From: Halichondria panicea
Taxonomy: Eukaryota > Porifera > Demospongiae > Suberitida > Halichondriidae
Length of the DNA: 64,000 bases
Assembly: GCF_963675165.1 (NCBI RefSeq)
Contig: NC_087387.1
Span: 75,001 to 139,000, forward strand
Direction of reading: 5' to 3'
The notes under the pieces were generated by a model that was not told the DNA's origin, made no database searches, and saw nothing but the letters and a program-made list of their open reading frames with translations. How positions within the stretch are numbered: the stretch's first letter is position 1; every line of letters begins with the position of its first letter. Below are positions 52,483-61,744 of the stretch, piece after piece. Made by a program: the position numbers and the translations under genes.

Positions 52483-53059
52483 GCACACACACACACTGTA
52501 GTGATGCAGTGACTATGCTGAGGGACACACAACACGCTCACACACACACACACACACCCCCACACACACACACACCCACACACACACACACACACACACT
52601 CTGTAGTGATGCAGTGACTATGCTGAGGGACACACAACACGCTCACACACACACACACACACCCCCACACACACACACACCCACACACACACACACACAC
52701 ACTCTGTAGTGATGCAGTGACTATGCTGAGGGACACACAACACGCTCACACACACACACACACACCCCCACACACACACACACCCACACACACACACACA
52801 CACACACTCTGTAGTGATGCAGTGACTATGCTGAGGGACACACAACTCGCTCTGCAGGAGGTCATTGCACGCTATCTGGCATCAGGTAACCAACTCACTA
52901 CACATCATTTGCTAGTTAGACCACCATTACCAACTATTGACGTACATTGCAATATTATGTGTATTTTGTGCAGGTTCATCCGTTTCTGCTGAGTCGGCAG
53001 ACAAGGTGGTTGCTAGGATACGAGAGGAGGGGCGGCTGCTAGTGGACCTGTGGACTTGA
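49354..53059 (+). CDS. MTRR: Methionine synthase reductase
   Basis: A diflavin reductase that reactivates cobalamin-dependent methionine synthase with NADPH electrons. Thirteen exons, phases close, 689 residues (human about 700). The FMN domain has LLVFGSETGQAKAIAE, VVVSTTGDGDPPETVRKAWR and FALLGLGDTNYDNFCNMGK. A Ser/Glu-rich linker (exon 50018-50498) follows. The FAD/NADPH part has RYYSVTS (LPRLQPRYYSVTS), [20 protein letters not shown] and the C-terminal TVYMCG/GDAVTMLRDTQLALQEV, ending LLVDLWT. The order of domains and the short linker favour MTRR over cytochrome P450 reductase, which has an N-terminal membrane anchor. The intron before exon 12 holds a repeat with three extra pieces of exon 12. 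Confidence 0.9.
52140..52262. repeat. 33-bp tandem repeat in MTRR intron 11
   Basis: About 3.5 copies of a unit with TTGTACATGTGCTAGATGCT and tccaccaca, beginning just after the donor of exon 11 (ends 52142). Confidence 0.85.
52415..52814. repeat. 104-bp tandem repeat multiplying the exon 12 acceptor of MTRR
   Basis: Three extra copies of tctgtag/TGATGCAGTGACTATGCTGA plus about a dozen further exon bases, each followed by a CA/CCCC tract. The true exon 12 (52815-52885) is the fourth. In the decoys the sequence diverges after ACACAAC, and none has a splice donor. Confidence 0.92.
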
Positions 53060-53354
53060 ACACAGTGCGTCATGTTTTTATCATCCAAACTGTTTAATTA
53101 ATTATCTTTACTTTCTTAATTATTTATTGTGGCCCGTCAGTTTGTGCACTGGCTTTACTGTTGATGTTTGCTACATTATTTATTGCATGCATTTGGTTGG
53201 TTGGTTTCTGCAATTGCGATACTAATACTGTAACTGTAAAACTAGAGCTAATCATTTCATTAACCTATTATATATTTAAAGCCAATCTTTGTGGAGACAT
53301 TACTTCATTGCTGGCTACAGTGTTGAAGCTTGTGCTTATAGAGTATTAGTGTCT

Positions 53355-53424
53355 GTGTGTATGTGTGTAGCCTGTGAGGGTAGCACCTTGTGTGTGTATG
53401 TGTGTAGCCTGTGAGAGTAGCACC

Positions 53425-53483
<59 letters not shown>

Positions 53484-53862
53484 TGTGTGTGTAGCCTGTG
53501 AGGGTAGCACCTTGTGTGTGCATGTGTGTAGCCTGTGAGAGTAGCACCTTGTGGTGTGTGTGTGTGTGTGTGTAGCCTGTGAGGGTAGCACCTTGTGTGT
53601 GTGTGTGTGTGTGTGTAGCCTGTGAGGGTAGCACCTTGTGTGTGCATGTGTGTAGCCTGTGAGGGTAGCACCTTGTGTGTGTGTGTGTGTGTGTGTAGCC
53701 TGTGAGGGTAGCACCTTGTGTGTGTGTGTGTAGCCTGTGAGGGTAGCACCTTGCGTGTGCATGTGTGTAGACTGTGAGGGTAGCACCTTGTGTGCATGTG
53801 TGTAGCCTGTGAGGGTAGCACCTTGTGTGTGTAGCCTGTGAGGGTAGCACCTTGCGTGTGGT
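53355..53862. repeat. TG-linked minisatellite downstream of MTRR
   Basis: About 13 copies of gtgtag followed by CCTGTGAGGGTAGCACCTTG and (tg)n. The plan (TG tract, TAG, about 20 unique bases) is the same as in the MyD88 and MARS1 arrays, but it lies about 300 bases after the MTRR stop and matches no exon that I found. Confidence 0.9.
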
Positions 53863-54065
53863 GGCATACCCCTAAATCACTGTAGTGAGCATTGAAAGGC
53901 TAACTTCCATCCATTTACAGAAATGTAGTGTGTACTGTGTCCAGTTCCTTCCACTATTATAGAATCTCTTGAAGCTGGCTAGTCAACATGTGGGTCTTTA
54001 ATCCTAGCTCTTAATGCATGGGACAAGTGTGTTTCTTTCATTTGTCAGTATCTCAGACTCTAGCC

Positions 54066-54590
54066 ATGAAGTTGTTGGTAGCTCTAGTCCTCCTGGTAGT
54101 TGCATGCAGCCTAACAACGGCCTACCAAGTCGACCGTAGTTCACTCAAGCATCTACTCGAGAGGCTGCTTACTAAACAGCTGCTCACTAAACAGCTGCTA
54201 CGTGCGAGAAATGAGCAAGAAGACACTGGCTTCACACCCATCACTACCTTCCCTCCCTTTACCTTCCCTCCATTTGATCATGGTACGACGTTTAACCCCC
54301 CTACACCCGCTAGTACGACGTTTAACCCCCCTACCACTGATAGTACGACTTTTAACCCCCCTACCACTGATAGTACGACTTTTAACCCCCCTACCACTGC
54401 TACCTCGACTACCAGTCCACCTCCAACCAGTCCACCTCCAAAACGAAAGACGTGCTTCAAGCATCTCATCATAAAGTTCCTGTTAAAGAAGATTATGAAG
54501 AAAACTATTAAGCCACGGCGATGCTTCCTCTGTCGTATTCTGAAACGCTTCCCCCGCCCCCACAGGTTCTCCCGTGTCCCCAAATGGTGA
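54066..54590 (+). CDS. Secreted Thr/Pro-rich protein with a cationic Cys-containing C-terminus
   Basis: An intronless 174-residue protein. The start at 54066 gives MKLLVALVLLVVACSLTTAY, a signal peptide; an in-frame ATG at 54018 exists but would bury it. Residues 20-50 are an amphipathic region (LKHLLERLLTKQLLTKQLL with LLTKQ duplicated). Then four copies of STTFNPPT-type units form a probable O-glycosylated linker. The last 48 residues are strongly basic with three Cys (KRKTCFKHLIIKFLLKKIMK, then RRCFLCRILKRFPRP). This pattern is like an antimicrobial peptide released from a mucin-like precursor, but no homologue is known to me. Confidence 0.65.
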   Translation: MKLLVALVLLVVACSLTTAYQVDRSSLKHLLERLLTKQLLTKQLLRARNEQEDTGFTPITTFPPFTFPPFDHGTTFNPPTPASTTFNPPTTDSTTFNPPTTDSTTFNPPTTATSTTSPPPTSPPPKRKTCFKHLIIKFLLKKIMKKTIKPRRCFLCRILKRFPRPHRFSRVPKW

Positions 54591-54624
54591 TGGATCGATG
54601 GTTGGGGCACAAGAACATTGAACG

Positions 54625-54790
54625 TAGTATATCCGTAGTGGCTATAATGACATAGACTAGTGTATTGTGTGTTCATAGTGACTATAATGGCATAGACTAG
54701 TGTATTGTGTGTTCATGATGACTAGACATAGACTAGTGTATTGTGTATTCATGATGACTAGACATAGACTAGTATTGTGTGTTCATGATG
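54625..54790. repeat. Short tandem repeat, about four copies of 34-42 bp
   Basis: Diverged units with CATAGACTAGTGTATTGTGT and TTCATGATGACTAGA, just 3' of the preceding gene. Confidence 0.8.
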
Positions 54791-54884
54791 TTTTGTAGCT
54801 CGATCGTTATGAATTTGTGGCACAAGAATGAAAGTAATAACAATAATAGCTATTGTATAAATGCTAGCATGCCGATAGTCTCAG

Positions 54885-55268
54885 CTAGCCTAGTAGTCCA
54901 CCAACCAGCTTGTCCACCATGTTGAGGATCTCAGCTTGCATCACGACGTCATCACTGCTACTGCTGTCCTCGTCATCGTCATCGTCATCGTCACGGCGAC
55001 GGCCTTTGCGACCCCTTCGTTTCTTTGAGTGTTTATGATTCTTTTGTATATCAGCTTGCACGATGGCCTCTTCATTATTGAGTAGTAGATCATCCATTGT
55101 CTGAATGTTTGTTACCATCTCCTCTTGATTGACTAGCTGTTGAAGTCTTGTTAGAATATCAGTAATAGCTTCTTCTTCTTCAGTAGCTATCTCGTTGTCT
55201 AGTGAAGCGGCCAGTGTAGCTGTGGCCAGTATAGCACTAGCGGCTACTAGGAGCAGTAGTATCTTCAT
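54885..55268 (-). CDS. Secreted small protein with basic-acidic block and GGLLG C-terminus
   Basis: An intronless 127-residue protein. The start at 55268 gives MKILLLLVAASAILATATLA, a signal peptide. The propiece is acidic (ATEEEEAITDILTRLQQLVN). A dense basic block (KHSKKRRGRKGRRR) is followed directly by DDDDDDDEDSSSSDD, and the end is LNMVDKLVGGLLG. The KKRRGRKGRRR stretch contains possible dibasic cleavage sites, suggesting a processed peptide. The C-terminal GGLLG motif recurs in the next two genes. A TATA box lies 49-58 bases upstream. Confidence 0.68.
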   Translation of the reverse strand: MKILLLLVAASAILATATLAASLDNEIATEEEEAITDILTRLQQLVNQEEMVTNIQTMDDLLLNNEEAIVQADIQKNHKHSKKRRGRKGRRRDDDDDDDEDSSSSDDVVMQAEILNMVDKLVGGLLG

Positions 55269-55316
55269 GTTGATGGGGTGTACTGTATAGAGACAAGTGT
55301 GTGCAGTGCTCTGTGT

Positions 55317-55326
55317 TTTATAGAGT
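55317..55326 (-). promoter_or_regulatory. TATA box of the 54885-55268 gene
   Basis: CTCTATAAAA on the minus strand, about 50 bases before the ATG. Position implies a very short 5' UTR. Confidence 0.55.
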
Positions 55327-55876
55327 TTGGTAGGGAAGAGGGTATTGTGTGGGACAATGGAGCTGTGGTCCAACATGTCACCATGAGCTGAATCAAGAGA
55401 GCGGATATTGAGGGCTTTCAATGAGGAATTGAAACACAACAGCTGTTGACACTGTAATTACACATGTTGATATTGTTTATTATTGCTATTCTGTGTTACA
55501 TTCGAATATTCATTCATTCATTCAGTGCATGATTGTTTTACAACACTTAAGCTAGTAATTATAATTATGGATTACGATGCATTATTGGCCCTGAGGCTCA
55601 TCTGTTGCTATAGCCCCTGCAATGCTCAGCTCTCTCCACACATATGTACACAATGCCACTAGTCCATATAATTATACAATGCTTTATAGCCATCTTGCAT
55701 GTTTCCAAAACCCACTGTGTATAATGTGTTTTACTCGTTGTATTAATTTGAATTATTTTGCCAAAACTTTATTTCAATCACCACAGGTACATACATGCGT
55801 GTTAGCATCACACAATTAATGGACTAAGTCTAACAAGTCATTTGTTCTAGCTACACTTGATATAATGATAGTCCTC

Positions 55877-56182
55877 TCATCCCATTAGTCCTCCTAGCAG
55901 GTTGGTGAGCATGCCCTGCTTGTCGACGTAATCTTGTAGGTCCGCTAGCTCCTCGTTGTCAAGGAGACCGTACTCCTCAGCTCCAGCTAGAGCATCCAAT
56001 AGCGTGTCACTATCAACATCAGCTTCTTGTCTCTCTGCCAACTCTAGAATACTGTTGAGGAGATTGGAATACTGTGAGCGTCTGTTGCGGAGATGTGCAG
56101 CTGCTTGGGTGTCTCCAGCTGGTGCAGCGACGGCCATTGATGCAATGGTGGCAAAGACGGCTAGTAGGATGAAGGTGTTCAT
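55877..56182 (-). CDS. Secreted small acidic protein with GGLMG C-terminus
   Basis: An intronless 101-residue protein: MNTFILLAVFATIASMAVAA is the signal peptide, then HLRNRRSQYSNLLNSILELA with a dibasic site, an acidic stretch (EADVDSDTLLDALAGAEEYG) and the end LTNLLGGLMG. It shares length, architecture and C-terminal motif with its neighbours, suggesting a local gene family that has diverged strongly. Function unknown. Confidence 0.65.
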   Translation of the reverse strand: MNTFILLAVFATIASMAVAAPAGDTQAAAHLRNRRSQYSNLLNSILELAERQEADVDSDTLLDALAGAEEYGLLDNEELADLQDYVDKQGMLTNLLGGLMG

Positions 56183-56439
56183 ATTGTTGAGAGCTGTATT
56201 AATAGCGTTGTTGATAATGTGGATTGTTGATAAATGTGGATGATAATGCTTCAGGGCTTGGGCTTATGTAGGGAGGGGGGCAGGATGCGTTGCTCTGCAG
56301 TAAGGACGGGGGAACAATGGCACAATGGATGGTTTCAATGTTGGGGAAAAAACAGTATATATATAGAACAGTGCATTCAATAGTCTGTGTGTTCACTCAA
56401 CAGTGTGTACAATGTCATGCATCATTGATCTAATTGAAA

Positions 56440-57560
56440 GTTAAAAATTTACTGAAGACCTTTCAATGATGTGTTTCAATCTAAACACTGAACGGGGCCA
56501 TAATTTGTCGCTTTTCAGCCTTGGACCATGGGGTTTATATTATCCATGGTATCGCCAAATTGGCAAATACTTTTATCTCTCAAATACGAAGTTTGATGAC
56601 ACTATTTGAAAGGTCTTTTTCTAAGCTTTCAGAAAATCATAAAATTGTTGACATTGGATCCACAGAATTCAAGTAAAGCAGCTGAAAGAGTTCCCAAACC
56701 ATTGGGAGGGGGGGGGGGGGTAGTCGAACATCTTTCAACAGCCATTAACTTGAGTATCGTTGATCCAATGTCAAACATTTTGTGATTTTCTGAAAGGTTA
56801 GAAAGATACCTTTCAAATGATGTGTTTCAATTCAAAATTTCTTTGGAGCCTAAATTTGACATTTTTCGGCCTTGGACCATGGGCTATAATCCATGGTATC
56901 GGCAAATTGGCAAATACTTTTATCTCTCAAATACGAAGTTTGATGACACCATTTGAAAGGTCTTTTTCTAAACTTTCAGAAAATCATAAAAATTAATGTT
57001 TAACATTGGATCCACAGAATTCAAGTTATAGCAGCTGAAAGAGTCCCCGAACCGTTGATTAAATTGTGGAGGGGGAACATCTTTCAACAGCCATTAACTT
57101 GAGTACCATTCATCTAATGTCAAAAATTTTATGATTTTTTGAAAGCTTAGAAAGAGACCTTTCAAATGATGTGTTTCAATCCAAAATTTCTTCGGAGCCT
57201 AAATTTGACATTTTTCGGCCTTGGACCATGGGCTATATATATAATCCATGGTATCGGCAAATTAGGCAAATACTTTTTGTTACTTTTTGTTACTTTTTTA
57301 CAAAGTTTGATGACACTATTTGAAAGGTCTTTTTCTAAGCTTTCAGAAAATCATAATATTTTTTGACATTGGATTCCACAGAATTCAAGTTATAGCAGCT
57401 GAAAGAGTCCCCCCCCCGAACCATTGATTAAATTGGGGAGGGGGGGGGGTAGTTGAACATCTTTTAACAGCCATTAACTTAAGCACCGTTCATCCAATGT
57501 CAAACTTTTTATGATTTTCTGAAAGCTTAAAAAGAGACCTTTCAACCCAACTTTCCATGC
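56440..57560. repeat. Foldback repeats, about three units, opposite orientation
   Basis: The same foldback unit as in the 18905-21600 array, inverted relative to it. Contains the GGCTATAATCCATGGTATCG core. It sits between two secreted-protein genes. Confidence 0.88.
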
Positions 57561-57682
57561 CTACTAGTTGCTAGATAATACCACCATTAGAATAATGTTC
57601 TCATTCACAATAACTCATTGATTATAGCATAACATTATAACTATAGCTAGCTAACTGCAACAGTTCAATACAGTGCATGCTT

Positions 57683-58501
57683 CTATCCTAGTAGTCCTCC
57701 AAGCATATTCATCAAATTACTGCTGTGTGCCTTGTCGCCCTCGGCAGCCACCCCTTCGTAATCCTCGGCATCTACTTCGTCAAGGAGATCGTAATCTTCC
57801 ATGGCAACGTCGTCAAAGAGACTGTAATCTTCCATTGCAACGTTGTCACGGTAATCCTCTTCATTGGCAAGCTCGTTGATAGACTGCAACTTTGTCAGCA
57901 TATCTAACAGCTGTTGTGGTTTTGATTTGACAGCGCCCTTGAGGACATTAACAAGGTTTAGAGCTTTTCTCTTCGTACTTGTTAGTGGTGTTGGTCCTGC
58001 CCTGGCTCCATTATTGATAATCTCAGCTGCTAGTTTCTGTTTGGCTTTTTCCTTCAACTCTTCCTTAATTTCTTTCTGCATCTCTTTCTGGAGTACCTTT
58101 TTAACTGTTGGTGCTGAAGGTGATTTGGGACCACTGAGTGGTGATGCTGGTGCCTTGGCCAAAGGGTTGACTGTTTCGAGCATGTCAAAGAGACCCTGAG
58201 CCTGGATTATATCGACTGCGTCTTGTGTCGCCACCTCATCGCTACGGAGCATGTCTGCCAGAGCTGAGAGTGTTTGCACATCTGCACCAGAGCCACGACT
58301 GCAAGCTCTTTGTAAAGCAGCCAGCAGCTCTTCTTTAGCCGAGACATCATCATATTCTTGCTGCTGCACGATCTCTGATAGCAACTGCTCGTTTAGGAGT
58401 GATTCTAGCTCCTCCAGGGTAGCCATTGCTTGGGCATTCCTAACAGAGAAGACTGACGAGATGGTGAGGGCTAGCACACAGAGAATGATGATTGACTTCA
58501 T
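57683..58501 (-). CDS. Secreted precursor-like protein with EDY repeats and GGLLG C-terminus
   Basis: An intronless 272-residue protein; the start at 58501 gives MKSIIILCVLALTISSVFS as signal peptide (an upstream in-frame ATG at 58516 adds five residues). Residues 125-165 form a Lys/Glu helix (VKKVLQKEMQKEIKEELKEK). Near the end an acidic Tyr motif is repeated (VAMEDYSLFDD, VAMEDYDLLDE, VDAEDYEGVA), good candidates for tyrosine sulfation. The end is LMNMLGGLLG. A TATA box lies about 55 bases upstream. No named family. Confidence 0.7.
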   Translation of the reverse strand: MKSIIILCVLALTISSVFSVRNAQAMATLEELESLLNEQLLSEIVQQQEYDDVSAKEELLAALQRACSRGSGADVQTLSALADMLRSDEVATQDAVDIIQAQGLFDMLETVNPLAKAPASPLSGPKSPSAPTVKKVLQKEMQKEIKEELKEKAKQKLAAEIINNGARAGPTPLTSTKRKALNLVNVLKGAVKSKPQQLLDMLTKLQSINELANEEDYRDNVAMEDYSLFDDVAMEDYDLLDEVDAEDYEGVAAEGDKAHSSNLMNMLGGLLG

Positions 58502-58554
58502 GTTGCTGTCTGTCACACTGTGAAATAGTTTGTGGGATATTGTGTGGAGGCATC

Positions 58555-58560
58555 TTTATA
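58555..58560 (-). promoter_or_regulatory. TATA box of the 57683-58501 gene
   Basis: TATAAAGATG on the minus strand, about 55 bases before the ATG. Confidence 0.55.
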
Positions 58561-58561
58561 T

Positions 58562-59038
58562 CAGTCCTATAGGGGATGTGTGTGTCCTATATATTTATAC
58601 TGTACATTTTCATTGTGGAAAGAAGTCATTTGTTGGATAAGTGATCCTATTCAGTCTATTGTGTTTTAGTTTGCAGCCACTGGATTACAAACAGGATTAA
58701 AATTCACATAATATTGAGTAGTCTCTCATTCTTCTATAATTATATGTTGTTCAGTATTATAATTATATCATGTGTGAATAAACTAAAACTTAACTGAATA
58801 CCCTCAAAAAGGAACTAACACCTTTTAGACTACACACTGCAATGTACGTGTATAACGTGTAACATTCACTTCTCACTTGTAATTATCAAAACACTACTTC
58901 ATTGTTTATCTTTTCATTTTTGCTATCAACATGTATAGCAATTAATGCCTCTGTACAAACAAGGGTACTACTCTAAGATAACCTTTCAATCTATATCTCA
59001 CAGCATGCATGATAACTATAGCTAGGTATTAAAGTCCT
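58562..59038. other. Intergenic, AT-rich, no gene seen
   Basis: Between two minus-strand secreted-protein genes. No repeat or coding signal noticed. Confidence 0.5.
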
Positions 59039-59827
59039 CTAAATATTGAGCATTAGTTCTTTCACTCTCTGCATGATCCGCTCTGTGATAAGGTTGCCAA
59101 GCTCTTTCATTTCTCTGCTTGTTTGGTATCCATTCCCTCGAACCATTTGGTTACTTTGCAGCTGAGCTTTATTCATTTGTCTCTGTAGCTCCTGAAAACC
59201 CGTCCTGTTGTGGGACTTGAAATCCATGTTCAGCTTCAGTTGCACGTCATTCTCTTTCTTATCTTTATCACTTCCACCCTTGCCGTTGACTGAGTGGGTG
59301 GGTGGGTGAACGTGTAGCACTGGGCTCCTGGAGAGAGGCTGTCCTGAGGGTATTGAAGGTGGTGGCTTGATCGCCACTCTCTGATTGGGCGAACTGGGAT
59401 GTATGTGTAGGTGGGGGGTACCAGGAGTCAGCGGCTGTCTTTGTGGAGGGTATAAATGAATTCCTGGAATCTCTGGCACTGGTTGAACTGGTTGAACAGG
59501 TTTGATCGGGTGGATGTGGACACTCGGTAGTGCTGGAGGGGGTGCTGGTCTTGCTAATACAGGGAGTTTGTAATAGTCTTGAGGCTGTTGCGCTGGCCTG
59601 AGATGCAGCTTTAATCCAATGCCTGGAGTGGGGGCTGGGGAGATGGCAGGTCTGCTCTCCATCTTATTGAGAAGGTTCTTGGCAGCTCGTTGTATGACGT
59701 TGCTCAGCCGCTGGTCAGCCATCGCCTTAGCACGATCAGAGAGCACGCCCTGGTAGCGTAGAGGCAGGCTGTACACAGTGGTGCTAGCTAAGGCACACAA
59801 TAGCAGTATAGCAGCTGTCGCCTTCAT
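59039..59827 (-). CDS. Secreted His/Pro-rich protein
   Basis: An intronless 262-residue protein. MKATAAILLLCALASTTVYS is the signal peptide. The middle is Pro-rich with a spaced aromatic/His motif: SVHIHPIKP, GIHLYPPQ, HLHIHPSSP and VLHVHPPTH, about 25-45 residues apart. This suggests metal binding or a structural repeat. A Lys/Asp/Glu patch (GGSDKDKKEND) separates this from a C-terminal helical, Gln/Met-rich segment (LGNLITERIMQRVKELMLNI), which is amphipathic. No family recognised. Confidence 0.7.
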   Translation of the reverse strand: MKATAAILLLCALASTTVYSLPLRYQGVLSDRAKAMADQRLSNVIQRAAKNLLNKMESRPAISPAPTPGIGLKLHLRPAQQPQDYYKLPVLARPAPPPALPSVHIHPIKPVQPVQPVPEIPGIHLYPPQRQPLTPGTPHLHIHPSSPNQRVAIKPPPSIPSGQPLSRSPVLHVHPPTHSVNGKGGSDKDKKENDVQLKLNMDFKSHNRTGFQELQRQMNKAQLQSNQMVRGNGYQTSREMKELGNLITERIMQRVKELMLNI

Positions 59828-60128
59828 GCTTCACATAAGATGTCTGTTTGGTTAGATAGGTGTACAGTGGCTTGTGAGTAAACTGGCATTGGATGAAATG
59901 GTTCTAATTATATTAAAGGATTTCAGCATGGAAATGCTGAGTTAGTGTGTGTACATTGGAACAATTGAGCAGCACAATAGCTCAATTTACTGAGCAAAAG
60001 ACCAATAGGAAGTATTCCATGATTACTAGAAAAATGTTGTCATCATTCTATGCATACAATTATAGTCTAATTCTAATTCAAGTTCTTGTTCATTCTAACT
60101 TAGTCTATATTAGTCTGTTAATTCTCTT

Positions 60129-60866
60129 TTACTCCTCCAGGAGTTGGAGAAAAGCTGCCTCATTGAGTGTGTCCGAATCATCCTCGATCATCATAGCCTC
60201 AGCTACAGCATCCTCCAGCTGCTCAGACAAGTCCTGCACCTGCACACACTTGCTTTGAGGGGCACATGTGTCTCCATTCTTCATTCTTTTATAGCCTTTG
60301 TAGACTTTTTTGCCGAAATCGATTCCCCTTCTGATCAAATTCTTGAACCAGCTGGTGGTAGCTTGTGTCTGTTGACTTGCAAAGAATTTTTGCAGCTCAG
60401 CGGACAGTTCGTCGCCACCATCTTCCTCGTCTGTCTGAGCAACCTTGGCTTGCATCGACTGTAGCATTGACTTCTTCTCATGAGTCATAAAAACTTCAAT
60501 GGCTGCCTCCTCCAGCGCCTCTGGCATGTCCTCAACCTCGGCACAGCCTTTCCCCTTCTGATACAAGTTGTACACTTTCTTGCCCACTTTGACGGCCTTT
60601 TTTACAAATTTTTTAGCTTTTTTGAAAATCTTCTTAAGCCAGCCTTGCAACTCAGCATTGTTGTATTGTTTGACTGCAAAAACGTCTTGAGTCTGATCAC
60701 GAGTGTCTTCTTCTTCTTCACTCTGAATAGCACTGTCCAACAGTAATGCTTGCTCCAAAGCATTCTCAACAATGGCGTTGATGTCCATCTTCTTGGATAC
60801 CGTTGGAGAGCTGTAAGCAATAGCCACCAACACAGCACAAACTGCAACAGTAAGAAGAGTCTTCAT
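60129..60866 (-). CDS. Putative antimicrobial polyprotein precursor with two cationic modules
   Basis: An intronless 245-residue protein: MKTLLTVAVCAVLVAIAYSS signal peptide, then acidic pro-region (SEEEEDTRDQTQD). Module 1 begins GWLKKIFKKAKKFVKKAV, continues GKKVYNLYQKGKGCAEVEDM and then an acidic PEALEEAAIEVFM. Module 2 begins SWFKNLIRRGIDFGKKVYKG, continues to one Cys and then VQVQDLSEQLEDAVAEAMM. The two modules are clearly homologous: Trp-led cationic helix, GKKVY..Y, Cys, V.D[ML][PS]E.LE.A. Alternating acidic and cationic blocks are typical of precursors that keep a membrane-active peptide neutral until cleavage. A TATA box lies about 80 bases upstream. The antimicrobial role is inferred from architecture only. 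Confidence 0.72.
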   Translation of the reverse strand: MKTLLTVAVCAVLVAIAYSSPTVSKKMDINAIVENALEQALLLDSAIQSEEEEDTRDQTQDVFAVKQYNNAELQGWLKKIFKKAKKFVKKAVKVGKKVYNLYQKGKGCAEVEDMPEALEEAAIEVFMTHEKKSMLQSMQAKVAQTDEEDGGDELSAELQKFFASQQTQATTSWFKNLIRRGIDFGKKVYKGYKRMKNGDTCAPQSKCVQVQDLSEQLEDAVAEAMMIEDDSDTLNEAAFLQLLEE

Positions 60867-60939
60867 TGCGATTTTATTTGACAGTCAAAGCTGGGAAAAG
60901 TTGACAGTCGAAGCAACTGGTGGAAAGTCTCAGCGTTGG

Positions 60940-61445
60940 GCATTTTTATACAGCTGCGTAAGTTGCTATGGTGTCAGATTTATTTGCTGCTTAAATAAAC
61001 GTAATTATTAGTATGAATGTCAGCTATGTGTTTTCTACAGGAGTCTCAGTTTACTTTCATTTTGTGAAGTGTTACATTTGCTAGTGCATGTTTTTATTGC
61101 AACGATTACATGATGCACGAATCTTCACTACATTTGAAAAGGTATCTCTTGAATCAAGAGTGAAACCACACAGCTCAGTGTGTCAACTATCACCTCTCGC
61201 TATATTTGTTGGGGAATTTTTATGCATGGTGTCAAATTTATTGTTTATTTTTCATTTTTGCTGTTGATTGATTATCAGCTATGTTTAAGTGTTGTAAATT
61301 ACATCTGCTATAGTGCATGTTTTTGTTACAACATGATGTATGAATCTTCACTACCTTGTTGAAAGGTATCCCATGAATCGATAGTGAAACCACACATGTA
61401 GCTGAGTATGTGTTCAACCGCCACCTCTCTCTATCATCATGCACT
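60940..61445. repeat. Tandem duplication of a roughly 250-bp upstream region
   Basis: Two diverged copies, about 60940-61205 and 61208-61445. Shared landmarks in order: ATTTTTAT(AC/GC)A, GGTGTCA(G/A)ATTTATT, TCAGCTATGT, AGTGCATGTTTTT, GAATCTTCACTAC, AAAGGTATC, ATAGTGAAACCACACA or AGAGTGAAACCACACA, and CCACCTCTC. Copy 1 includes the TATA box of the 60129-60866 gene; copy 2 has TATGCA there. Confidence 0.75.
60945..60950 (-). promoter_or_regulatory. TATA box of the 60129-60866 gene
   Basis: TATAAAAATG on the minus strand, about 80 bases before the ATG. Confidence 0.55.
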
Positions 61446-61744
61446 CCATGAGACTATGCAACTCTCTCTAGCAACTGTAATTCCATGCTGGCAATGGCTG
61501 ATTAGGTGCTGTACACCATTGCCACAGGGCACAGTCAACACATGTGGGAAATCAACCCAGTAGATCTGACCAACACATCACCCACTACATGCCATTGTGA
61601 CACATGCACACATGTGTACTTCCTCCCCCACTACTTGTTTCCTCTATAACTCTCTGCAGGGCTGTACCCTACCACTGTAGACTGGCTTCTCTGAAGCACT
61701 AGTAAAGAAGGCAACAGAGAGAAGGAAGAGCTCCTCCATGCAAG

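Noticed and set aside
54198-54676. Alternative frames overlapping the Thr/Pro-rich secreted protein
   Set aside because: Caused by the internal repeats; they lack a signal peptide or other support.
57166-57366. Plus-strand 66-residue frame
   Set aside because: Part of an inverted foldback repeat copy.
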